A stretch of 9,023 bases of DNA from Acidobacteriota bacterium (lineage in GTDB: Bacteria; Acidobacteriota; Terriglobia; Acidiferrales; UBA7541). The position numbers were made by a program, and so were the translations under genes. Location: the NCBI GenBank assembly GCA_003224515.1, contig QHZC01000252.1, positions 1-9,023 on the forward strand. Reading direction: 5' to 3'. The notes under the pieces are model-generated. The model made no database searches. It was not told the DNA's origin and saw only the letters and a program-made list of their open reading frames with translations. This document shows positions 1-6,381 of the stretch, one piece after another (position 1 is the stretch's first letter; every line of letters starts with the position of its first letter).

Positions 1-1
1 C

Positions 2-1603
2 AAGATTGGGGCCTTCGTCGAAATCCAGAAGAATGCCAGTGTCGGCAAACGCTGCAAGATTTCCAGTCACACCTTCATCTGTGAAGGCGTAGAAATCCAA
101 GATAACGTCTTCATTGGGCATAGTGTGACCTTCATCAATGATTCGTATCCGCGCGCCACAACGGCAGAGGGCGGGATGCAGACGGAAGCGGACTGGAAGG
201 TGGAAAAGACCGTGATTCGGAGGGGAGCATCCATCGGATCCGGCTCCACGATCCTGTCGAACGTCACCATCGGCGAAAACGCCATCGTCGGAGCGGGCAG
301 CGTGGTGACAAAAGATGTACCGGCGAATGGAATCGTCGCCGGGAACCCCGCCAAGTTTCTGCGCTTTATCGCAGAGGAGAAAAGTAAGACCATGACCAAT
401 CCCACGAAAATTCCATTTCTCGATTTAGTGACTCCGCACCAGGAGCTTGAAGCAGAGCTTCTTGCGGTGGTGAAGAAGGCTTTCAGCACCGCCGGCTTCA
501 TTGGCGGACCAATGGTAGAGGAATTCGAGCGTGAATTCGCCGCCTTCTGCCACACGAAGTATTGCGTCGGGGTCAATAGCGGTACCGACGCTTTGCGCTT
601 TGCTTTTCTAGCAGCCGGAATTGGGCCTGGGGAAGTTGTTGTCACTGTCCCCCATACATTTATCGCCACAACCGAAGCGATCTCTCAGACCGGGGCCACC
701 ATCGCATTCGTGGACATCAACGAAGAGACCTACACGATGGATCCAGGAAAGCTGCGCGAATACCTTGAGGGGCAATGTGATTTCGACGCGAGTTCAGGAG
801 AGTTGATTGAGCGAAAGTCGAAACGCCGAGTCACAGCCATTGTGCCTGTTCATCTCTATGGCCAGACGGCTGATATGGATTCCATCCAGGAACTGGCCAA
901 GAAGTATGACTTGATCGTGATCGAAGATGCCTGCCAGGCTCACGGAGCGGAATATTTTTCGAAGAACGATAATGTCTGGAAACGGGCAGGGTCAATGGGT
1001 CACGCCGCCGCTTTCAGCTTCTACCCAGGCAAGAATCTTGGCGCTTGCGGCGAAGCTGGCGCAGTCACCACAAACGACGAAGCCATGGCGCAGCGGATGA
1101 AGGTAATTCGCGACCACGGCCAGGCGAAAAGGTATTATCACGATGTCGAAGGCTACAACGGGCGGCTCGATTCCATCCAAGCCGGCTGGCTGTCCGTGAA
1201 GCTACGGCACCTTGCCATGTGGAATGAGGCGCGGCGTGCGCTCGCTCATCGGTACCACGAGCTTTTCGCGGATGCCGACGAATTGGTGGTACTGCCGGTC
1301 GAAGCGCCATGGACAAGGGGCGTATTCCACTTGTATGTCGTCCGCGTGCAGGATCGCGAAGGACTGCAAGCCCACCTTTCCGAAGCCGGGATTGGCACTG
1401 GCATCCATTATCCGATTCCGCTTCATCTACAGAGGGCTTACGCTTGCCTTTCTTACAGAAAGGGAGATTTCCCGGTTACCGAACGGGTTGCCGCAGAAAT
1501 TGTATCCTTGCCGATGTTTCCGCAAATGACCCGTGAGCAGCAAGAGGAAATAGTTAATCGCGTCATGGAATTTGCGGAAACACGCGTCTGGGCTTCTCGC
1601 TGA
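2..1603 (+). CDS. Fused sugar N-acetyltransferase / PLP-dependent aminotransferase (5' partial)
   Basis: The frame is open from base 2, so the true start lies upstream of the window. The first ~130 visible residues are hexapeptide repeats of a left-handed beta-helix acyltransferase, interrupted by a loop with NDSYPRA and closed by the family-typical VVTKDVPANGIVAGNPAKFL. This resembles WbpD, which acetylates the 3-amino group of UDP-2-acetamido-3-amino-glucuronate. From the Met at 392 follows a full-length (403 aa) DegT/DnrJ/EryC1 aminotransferase beginning MTNPTKIPFLDL. It shows NSGTDALRFA (cofactor phosphate site), IEDACQAHGA with the PLP-binding Asp (residue 179 counted from base 392), and FYPGKNLGACGE with the Schiff-base Lys encoded at 1031-1033 (Lys214). 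WbpE-type enzymes use glutamate to aminate a 3-keto sugar nucleotide, so the two domains would catalyse consecutive cytoplasmic steps. The sugar could equally be a dTDP-3-acetamido-dideoxyhexose (FdtB/FdtC type); the exact substrate cannot be read from sequence. The joint lacks a stop only because of the phase of an A tract at 380-383, so this may be two genes merged by a one-base change. Confidence 0.9.
   Translation, partial: KIGAFVEIQKNASVGKRCKISSHTFICEGVEIQDNVFIGHSVTFINDSYPRATTAEGGMQTEADWKVEKTVIRRGASIGSGSTILSNVTIGENAIVGAGSVVTKDVPANGIVAGNPAKFLRFIAEEKSKTMTNPTKIPFLDLVTPHQELEAELLAVVKKAFSTAGFIGGPMVEEFEREFAAFCHTKYCVGVNSGTDALRFAFLAAGIGPGEVVVTVPHTFIATTEAISQTGATIAFVDINEETYTMDPGKLREYLEGQCDFDASSGELIERKSKRRVTAIVPVHLYGQTADMDSIQELAKKYDLIVIEDACQAHGAEYFSKNDNVWKRAGSMGHAAAFSFYPGKNLGACGEAGAVTTNDEAMAQRMKVIRDHGQAKRYYHDVEGYNGRLDSIQAGWLSVKLRHLAMWNEARRALAHRYHELFADADELVVLPVEAPWTRGVFHLYVVRVQDREGLQAHLSEAGIGTGIHYPIPLHLQRAYACLSYRKGDFPVTERVAAEIVSLPMFPQMTREQQEEIVNRVMEFAETRVWASR
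375..394 (+). promoter_or_regulatory. Internal ribosome binding site and ATG for the aminotransferase part
   Basis: AGGAG at 375-379 precedes an in-frame ATG at 392-394 with a 12-base spacer, slightly long but usable. The protein from this ATG begins exactly where DegT-family aminotransferases usually begin (IPFLDL a few residues in). A free aminotransferase could therefore be made in addition to, or instead of, the fusion. The signal may also be a relic of an ancestral two-gene arrangement. Confidence 0.45.
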
Positions 1604-1710
1604 ATCGGTTCATTTCTACACTCTGAGGAACAACCCTCAACATTCCTTGATCGCTAAGCGAAGAAAATCTATCTGCAGCAGAAACGCTTACTACTGAGAA
1701 CCTCCGCACC
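1604..1710. other. Intergenic gap with small inverted repeats
   Basis: This gap separates the aminotransferase stop from the deacetylase start. TCGCT-A-AGCGA at 1651-1661 is an 11-base inverted repeat. The overlapping TAAGCG (1655-1660) also pairs with CGCTTA (1685-1690) across a 24-base loop, and TGAGG/CCTCA (1624-1628 and 1635-1639) can form a 5-bp hairpin. None is followed by a T run, so no classic terminator is visible. All are short enough to occur by chance. I see no convincing promoter. Confidence 0.25.
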
Positions 1711-2646
1711 GTGCCACGTTTCGATCGACTAGCTACGCTTTACTTGGGCCACCCATTTGTCAAGGTGTTCGGGCCGAATGAGAGTAGTTGTGTGCCGATC
1801 CTCATGTATCACAGCATTTCAGACAATCTGTTCGCCATATCACACCCCTACTACCAGATCAACACCCTACCCGAGGTGTTCGCCCAGCAGATGCGTTGGC
1901 TGCGCAACGAGGGTTACCGGACGCTGGACACGACCGAATTGATCGCGGCCCTCGAGAATAGCGAGGTTCTCTCGAAGAAGGTGGTCATTACCTTCGATGA
2001 TGGCTATCGCGATTTTTACACCGAAGCCATGGACGTGCTGAAGCAGTGCGGATTCCGGGCCACAATTTATCTCGCTACCGATCGTGTCAAAAATGAGTCC
2101 TTTCGCGTTGAGGGCGCTGACTATTTGACCTGGCGAGAAGTGCGCGAACTGTACAAGGAGGGGATCCGCTTCGGTTCGCACACGGTTACCCATCCGGACT
2201 TGCGCTCACTCGGGCCGGAACAGATCGAGTACGAGCTCGGATACTCAAAGGAAATTATCGAGGACAAGTTGGGCGCAACGGTAGATTCCTTTGCTTATCC
2301 TTTCGCATTTCCCGAGCAGGACGCGGCCTTCATACACTATCTTGAAGATGTCTTGAGTAATTGTGGATTTGAAAGCGGAGTCTGCACCACCCTCGGCCGC
2401 GCCTCGCTCCTGCAAAATCGTTACTTCTTGCCTCGCATCCCGGTCAACTCCTGGGACGATGAACTATTCTTGCAAGCGAAGCTTCATGGTGGGTATGACT
2501 GGCTGCATTGGGTACAGGCGTTCAAGAAATCATTCGACAAGAATCGAACCCTCATGGGGCGTAATGGCAATACAGAGTGCCTGCAGCAGAACTACCCAGG
2601 CGTATACCGCGATGAGGCTCCCGGTCCCGATCGCAACCTCCTGTAA
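1711..2646 (+). CDS. Polysaccharide deacetylase (CE4/NodB family)
   Basis: This 311-residue protein is a metal-dependent carbohydrate esterase 4 enzyme expected to remove N- or O-acetyl groups from a polysaccharide or its lipid-linked precursor. Visible landmarks are VPILMYHSIS (28-37), the family strand before the catalytic core; motif 1 TFDDGY (94-99), with the catalytic-base Asp96 and metal ligand Asp97; motif 2 GSHTVTHPDL, with metal ligands His157 and His161; and a motif-3 equivalent FAYPFAFP (194-201), which lacks the usual glycine. The C-terminal RYFLPRIPVN and the KLHGGYDWLHW segment fit the EPS-cluster subgroup. GTG at 1711 is chosen because the frame is blocked by a TGA at 1648 with no better start between, and because later Met codons would remove core sequence; no good Shine-Dalgarno is visible. 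There is no hydrophobic leader, so the enzyme may act in the cytoplasm or need another export route. Its place beside polysaccharide genes suggests it tailors their product. Confidence 0.92.
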   Translation: MPRFDRLATLYLGHPFVKVFGPNESSCVPILMYHSISDNLFAISHPYYQINTLPEVFAQQMRWLRNEGYRTLDTTELIAALENSEVLSKKVVITFDDGYRDFYTEAMDVLKQCGFRATIYLATDRVKNESFRVEGADYLTWREVRELYKEGIRFGSHTVTHPDLRSLGPEQIEYELGYSKEIIEDKLGATVDSFAYPFAFPEQDAAFIHYLEDVLSNCGFESGVCTTLGRASLLQNRYFLPRIPVNSWDDELFLQAKLHGGYDWLHWVQAFKKSFDKNRTLMGRNGNTECLQQNYPGVYRDEAPGPDRNLL

Positions 2647-2681
2647 CATGCTGATTGCTGAGGGTTTGTAGGATGATCTTG

Positions 2682-2723
2682 GTACAGGACACTCCCTGTA
2701 CTCCTCTTAGACAAAAGTACAGG
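2682..2723. repeat. Three copies of GTACAGG forming inverted repeats (possible operator)
   Basis: GTACAGG at 2682-2688 and its reverse complement CCTGTAC at 2695-2701 form a perfect 7-bp inverted repeat around a 6-base loop. A third copy, GTACAGG, at 2717-2723 is inverted relative to the middle one with a 15-base spacer. They lie 69-110 bases before the start of the secreted beta-helix gene. No T run follows the hairpin, so it is a poor intrinsic terminator; a dimeric repressor or activator site fits better. This is inference from position and symmetry only. Confidence 0.45.
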
Positions 2724-2725
2724 TG

Positions 2726-2751
2726 TTGCTCCACTTCGGCCCTGTTACGAT
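2726..2751 (+). promoter_or_regulatory. Weak candidate promoter for the beta-helix gene
   Basis: TTGCTC (2726-2731) and TACGAT (2746-2751) resemble -35 and -10 boxes but are only 14 bases apart; GATACA at 2749-2754 gives a 17-base spacer with a poorer -10 match. The third GTACAGG copy ends just before the -35-like box, which would suit regulation. The match is weak. Confidence 0.2.
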
Positions 2752-2779
2752 ACAACCGCATGGGTAGGCCGGCATTGAC

Positions 2780-2783
2780 GGAG
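2780..2783 (+). promoter_or_regulatory. Ribosome binding site (GGAG) deciding the start at 2792
   Basis: GGAG at 2780-2783 lies 8 bases before ATG 2792. The alternative ATG at 2867, which would give a shorter and more standard signal peptide, has no purine-rich stretch in front of it. This favours the longer N-terminus. Confidence 0.5.
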
Positions 2784-2791
2784 CGGCGGGG

Positions 2792-4501
2792 ATGGCCAGA
2801 AATCAGCGCTGTTTACCAATAATTGATAATCATCAAACTAGATATTTTATATTCGCCCGCTTTTCAATGCTATCTCTTATACTTTTTCTCGTCATTTTGT
2901 CGCTCCTGACCGGCGCCCCCGCCGCCCATGCGAGCGATATATATGTCGCGCAAAGCTCTGCTGGGGTGGGCAACGGCGCGGATTGCGCCGATGCGCGTTC
3001 GGTTGCGTGGTTTAACAGTTCTAGCAGCTGGGGCACAGCAGCGAACCAGATCGGCCCGGGAACCACAGTGCATCTGTGCGACACTTTCTCAGGAGCACCA
3101 GGTTCCACAATGCTGAGGGTCCAAGCGAACGGCACAAATGGAAACCCCATCACCATCAAATTTGAGTCGGGGGCTCTCCTGACGGCGCCCTACTGGGCCG
3201 GAGGGGGGGGCGGTGCCATCAACGTGTCGAATCAAAGCTACATTGTGATTGATGGCGGAACGCCCTGCGGAACGAGCGGCACATGCAACGGAGTTATCCA
3301 GAACACGGCCAACGGGACGGGGCTAACCTACCAGAGTGCGAGCTATGGAATTGAAGGCAGCGGATGCAATAATTGCGAATACAAAAATCTTGGAATTTAC
3401 AATATTTATGTCCACGCTGGGTTAGGCAACGAAATTGATCAGACAGCCATGCAGGCGATCCATGTCGCCAACAGCACAAACGTCACAATTGATAGCTGCA
3501 CTTTTCATGATATCGGATGGGCCGTTGGCGGAATCGTAGAAAACTACAACATTTACAACAATTATTTCTACAACTTCGATCACGGCATTGCCTACGGCGT
3601 CGCATCTGGGAGCCACGGAAACATCACTATTCGCGACAACCACTTTGGGTCGATGACGGCCTGGGATACCACCGCCAATTCTTACCACCATGACAGCATC
3701 CACATTTGGGGCGGCCAGCCAGCAGGGACCATCTCAGGCGTCTGGATTTACAATAACCAGTTTGATGGGGACCCCGGCCATAACGTTAACGCGTACATCT
3801 ACTTGGAGCAAGCCGTTAGTAATGCGGTCCTTTTTAACAACGTTATGATCTCACCCCCGAACCGGACTTTTCCAACGGAGATATGCCTTGGCAATAAGAG
3901 CAGTTCGGTCTCGCAAAACAACCAGGCATTCAATAATACGGTTCTTGGCGGCTCGTATGCGGCAGGAACGGCACTCCAGAACTCTTTGCAGAGTGGGACG
4001 ACCGGCCCAGTGGCAATTAACAACGTTATTCAGGGACAAAACGTTGTCATTAATTACGGGAGTGGCGCTGATACGAACACGACGCCCTGCCAAAGCCCCG
4101 GCGGAACAGTCTTGGGTTGCATTCTGAGCAATGTATATGAGGATGTTGCAGCGGCCAGCGGATCCTACAATACATTCGGGTACCACGGAACAAACGGAAC
4201 CAAGCTTTCCTGGTGGCAAGGTGTACTTCCCTCCGGAACCGGGCAAGATGCCGGCGCACAGTTAATGTCTGCGGCCGCCATGAAGCTCGATGCTATGGGA
4301 CACCCGTTGTCTGGTGCACCGGTGATTGGTGCGGGTACGAATCTGTCCTCCCTTTGCACGGGTCCTCTTGTTCCGCTATGCAAAGATAAAGACGGGAATC
4401 AACGGCCGACGAGCGGGGGCTGGGATGTCGGAGCCTACAATTCCGGCATAAGCATCACGCGTCCTGCGCCGCCAAGCGGTTTGAATGCAATTGTGAATTA
4501 G
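2792..4501 (+). CDS. Secreted right-handed parallel beta-helix protein with a choice-of-anchor-Q-like C-terminus
   Basis: This 569-residue protein has a positively charged N-region, a hydrophobic core at about 26-42 and an AHA/SD cleavage site after residue 47, so it is predicted to be exported by Sec. The mature N-terminus has YVAQSSAGVGNGADC and IGPGTTVHLC. A long Asn/Gly-rich segment (about 105-420) with repeating patterns such as NVTIDSCTFHDI and VWIYNNQFDG fits parallel beta-helix coils (PbH1), the fold of pectate lyases and polysaccharide epimerases or hydrolases. The C-terminal KDKDGNQRPTSGGWDVGAYN resembles the closing segment of choice-of-anchor Q proteins. The cluster SYHHDSIHIW (297-306) offers His299, His300, Asp301 and His304 as possible active-site or metal residues. 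The mature chain has twelve Cys, which suggests disulfides. Its location between a deacetylase and the flippase suggests it cuts, modifies or binds the locus polysaccharide, but no enzyme family is recognisable. An 8-G tract lies in the coding region at 3203-3210. The tail RPAPPSGLNAIVN looks like the linker before a fibronectin-III domain that is absent. Confidence 0.9.
   Translation: MARNQRCLPIIDNHQTRYFIFARFSMLSLILFLVILSLLTGAPAAHASDIYVAQSSAGVGNGADCADARSVAWFNSSSSWGTAANQIGPGTTVHLCDTFSGAPGSTMLRVQANGTNGNPITIKFESGALLTAPYWAGGGGGAINVSNQSYIVIDGGTPCGTSGTCNGVIQNTANGTGLTYQSASYGIEGSGCNNCEYKNLGIYNIYVHAGLGNEIDQTAMQAIHVANSTNVTIDSCTFHDIGWAVGGIVENYNIYNNYFYNFDHGIAYGVASGSHGNITIRDNHFGSMTAWDTTANSYHHDSIHIWGGQPAGTISGVWIYNNQFDGDPGHNVNAYIYLEQAVSNAVLFNNVMISPPNRTFPTEICLGNKSSSVSQNNQAFNNTVLGGSYAAGTALQNSLQSGTTGPVAINNVIQGQNVVINYGSGADTNTTPCQSPGGTVLGCILSNVYEDVAAASGSYNTFGYHGTNGTKLSWWQGVLPSGTGQDAGAQLMSAAAMKLDAMGHPLSGAPVIGAGTNLSSLCTGPLVPLCKDKDGNQRPTSGGWDVGAYNSGISITRPAPPSGLNAIVN
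3203..3210 (+). repeat. Eight-G homopolymer inside the beta-helix gene
   Basis: GGGGGGGG at 3203-3210 encodes part of a five-glycine run (residues 137-141). Gain or loss of one G would shift the frame and abolish most of the protein. Such tracts can act as slippage (phase-variation) sites and are also common places for sequencing errors. The frame is intact here. Confidence 0.85.
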
Positions 4502-4797
4502 TCTTCGAAGAATTTGCAGACCTTCTCAAAATCTTCTTGGCGTTTCTGAATCAGTTAAGAATGCATGACGATTGCCATCAGTGTGCGCTGGTTCCTCATG
4601 GCTAGCAGGACGAGTATCATAATCTTCAGAATTCCCCATCAGTATCTTGTGAGACGCTGTAATTCGTTGATGCGACTTGGCCGATTTTTCGATCGTCGAG
4701 GGCGGATCGGGCTCTATAAAACAGCGAACTTTCGACCGCTGCCACTCTCCTCTTCCCTCCAAGGCACTCCAAGAAAGGGCAACATCTAAAGATTCCT
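4502..4797. other. 296-base intergenic gap before the flippase
   Basis: A perfect 10-base palindrome, TCTTCGAAGA, lies at 4502-4511 immediately after the beta-helix stop codon; it is too tight for a stem-loop with a normal loop and has no T run. TATAAA at 4715-4720 resembles a -10 box, but no -35 box stands at 16-18 bases. GAAAGGG at 4773-4779 is the only purine-rich stretch near the next start and sits 18 bases away. An open frame at 4565-4789 has no family resemblance or ribosome binding site and is left uncalled. The gap probably separates two transcription units and may hold the promoter for 4798-8946. Confidence 0.4.
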
Positions 4798-6381
4798 ATG
4801 ACTATGGAAAGCCCACACCGCCAGGGTCTTATTGCGCGGAATAGTATCTTCAACTTGCTTGGCCAGATTCTGCCCATGCTCGTCGGTATTCTGACGATTC
4901 CTTATATCGTCAGGGGGCTCGGCACGGATGGATACGGCATTCTCTCGGTTGCCTGGATGGTGCTTGGCTATTTCAGCGTGTTCGACTTGGGCCTTAGCCG
5001 AGCGACCGTCAAGTTCGTGGCGGAACATCTAAGCCCGGACAAGATTAACAAAGTTCCGGAGCTGGTGTGGACGTCGCTTGGCCTTCTGTTTCTACTGGGA
5101 TGCGCTGGTGGCTTGTTTATTGCCGCATTCGTTCCTATGTCTGTGACTCACTTCTTCAAGATGCCCCTCTCTTTTGTGGGAGAAGCGAGAACCGCACTGT
5201 ACATCCTGGCGGCTTCGATGCCTGTGATCCTAGCTAACGACGCCATTCGTGGCGTCCTGGAGGCGACCCAGCGATTTGACCTGGTCAATTATGTTAAGGT
5301 GCCCGCAAGCATCTGCTTCTATCTCGCGGCGGCCCTGGCGATCCCGCTTGGAATTGGAGTCGTGGGAATAGTAGCGCTCCTCGTTTTCATCCGCCTCGCG
5401 ACGGCCATTACCTATTTGGCTCTCTGTTTCCGGGTCATTCCCAGCCTTCGCACTACACTGCGCTTCTCCCGGGAAGCCCTGGGGCCTCTCTCTGTCTACG
5501 GCGGTTGGATCATGGTCTCCAACATTACTGGCCCGATCTTCGGATACCTGGAACGGTTCCTCATAGCCTCGGTGCTTTCTGTTGGCACGCTCACTTTTTA
5601 CTCAGCACCATTCGACTTGGTTTCCAAGGTCATCATTTTTCCTGCCAGCATTACTCCGGCCCTCTTTCCCTATTTCAGTTACCATGGGGCCAGAAGCCGC
5701 GCCGTCGTTTCTGACACCACCTCACGTTCCCTCAAATATCTTTTCTTGGTGATGACTCCGGTGATCGCTACCTTCGTGTTTTTTGCCAGGGGAATTCTCC
5801 ATCTCTGGTTGGGTACGCAGTTTGCAAATCAAAGTACAGTCGTGATGCAGATCATCGCACTAGCTTTCTTCCTTAATGTCTTTGCGATGGTTCCGTTTAC
5901 TTCCGTGCAGGCACTGGGCCGCCCGGATCTGAAAGCGATTCTGGATGTCATTGCCCTGCCCACCTATGCCATCGTCTGTTGGTTGCTCATGCGGCGAATG
6001 GGTATTAATGGGGCCGCGTTTGCGAAGTTGTTCATTACGGTGGTGGATTGCACTTTCCTCTTCGCCTTTGCCCGGAGGCTGAAGGCGTTCGCTGTTCGGG
6101 ATTGCGTTTCCGGCTCTCTTGGGCGGACCATCCTGCTCAGTGGTGGAGTGTTCATCGCGGCGTTTCTCATACAAGCATTGCATGCAAGAATGGTGGTGTC
6201 TTTTCTGCTCCTAGGTTTGTGTTTCGGACTGTATCTAGGGCTTTTCTGGTTCCTGGCGGCTGGCCAAAACGACAAGGATACGATCCAGGGGGTTTTCCAG
6301 GAATTATTGGCCGGAGGCCATCGACAAGAAAGAGCCGCGGTGGTCCAAGCCAGCGAAACAGTGGCTGAGTGCAAGGGATGA
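4798..6381 (+). CDS. wzx: Wzx-type polysaccharide repeat-unit flippase
   Basis: This 527-residue polytopic inner-membrane protein belongs to the MOP superfamily (oligosaccharide flippase/PST). It would move undecaprenyl-diphosphate-linked repeat units from the cytoplasmic to the periplasmic face. The N-terminus IARNSIFNLLGQILPMLVG followed by IPYIVRGLGTDGYGILS and FDLGLSRATVKFVAE (63-76) is the classic opening of this family. About 12-14 hydrophobic segments follow, up to residue ~487, and then a hydrophilic tail of ~40 residues. The length is at the upper end of the usual 400-500. The start is ATG 4798; ATG 4804 two codons later is equally possible, as no close Shine-Dalgarno is seen. Its stop overlaps the start of the glycosyltransferase gene by four bases (ATGA), indicating one transcript. 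The family is secure; the symbol is by role only, because Wzx proteins diverge strongly and the substrate cannot be read from sequence. Confidence 0.92.
   Translation: MTMESPHRQGLIARNSIFNLLGQILPMLVGILTIPYIVRGLGTDGYGILSVAWMVLGYFSVFDLGLSRATVKFVAEHLSPDKINKVPELVWTSLGLLFLLGCAGGLFIAAFVPMSVTHFFKMPLSFVGEARTALYILAASMPVILANDAIRGVLEATQRFDLVNYVKVPASICFYLAAALAIPLGIGVVGIVALLVFIRLATAITYLALCFRVIPSLRTTLRFSREALGPLSVYGGWIMVSNITGPIFGYLERFLIASVLSVGTLTFYSAPFDLVSKVIIFPASITPALFPYFSYHGARSRAVVSDTTSRSLKYLFLVMTPVIATFVFFARGILHLWLGTQFANQSTVVMQIIALAFFLNVFAMVPFTSVQALGRPDLKAILDVIALPTYAIVCWLLMRRMGINGAAFAKLFITVVDCTFLFAFARRLKAFAVRDCVSGSLGRTILLSGGVFIAAFLIQALHARMVVSFLLLGLCFGLYLGLFWFLAAGQNDKDTIQGVFQELLAGGHRQERAAVVQASETVAECKG
6378..6381 (+). 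promoter_or_regulatory. ATGA stop-start overlap (translational coupling)
   Basis: The glycosyltransferase ATG (6378-6380) shares bases with the flippase TGA (6379-6381). AAGGG directly precedes the ATG, too close for a normal ribosome site, so reinitiation by ribosomes finishing the flippase is the likely mechanism. This also favours ATG 6378 over the in-frame GTG at 6369. Confidence 0.75.

Noticed and set aside
67..669. 200-residue open frame on the minus strand
   Set aside because: It lies entirely over the well-supported acetyltransferase/aminotransferase gene, is Ser/Thr/Pro-rich with no recognisable domain, and has the look of an antisense shadow.
2682..2701. GTACAGG/CCTGTAC hairpin as a Rho-independent terminator of the deacetylase gene
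   Set aside because: The stem is only 7 bp and the following bases (TCCTCTTAG) are not a T run.
4502..4511. Palindrome TCTTCGAAGA as terminator or mobile-element site
   Set aside because: It has no loop, no T run, no target duplication and no second copy nearby; a 10-base palindrome may occur by chance.
4715..4720. TATAAA as a -10 box of a flippase promoter
   Set aside because: No -35-like hexamer is found 16-18 bases upstream, so the box alone is not enough to call a promoter.
4565..4789. 74-residue + strand frame in the gap before the flippase
   Set aside because: It has no ribosome binding site, no family resemblance and a composition rich in Arg and Ser like translated non-coding sequence.
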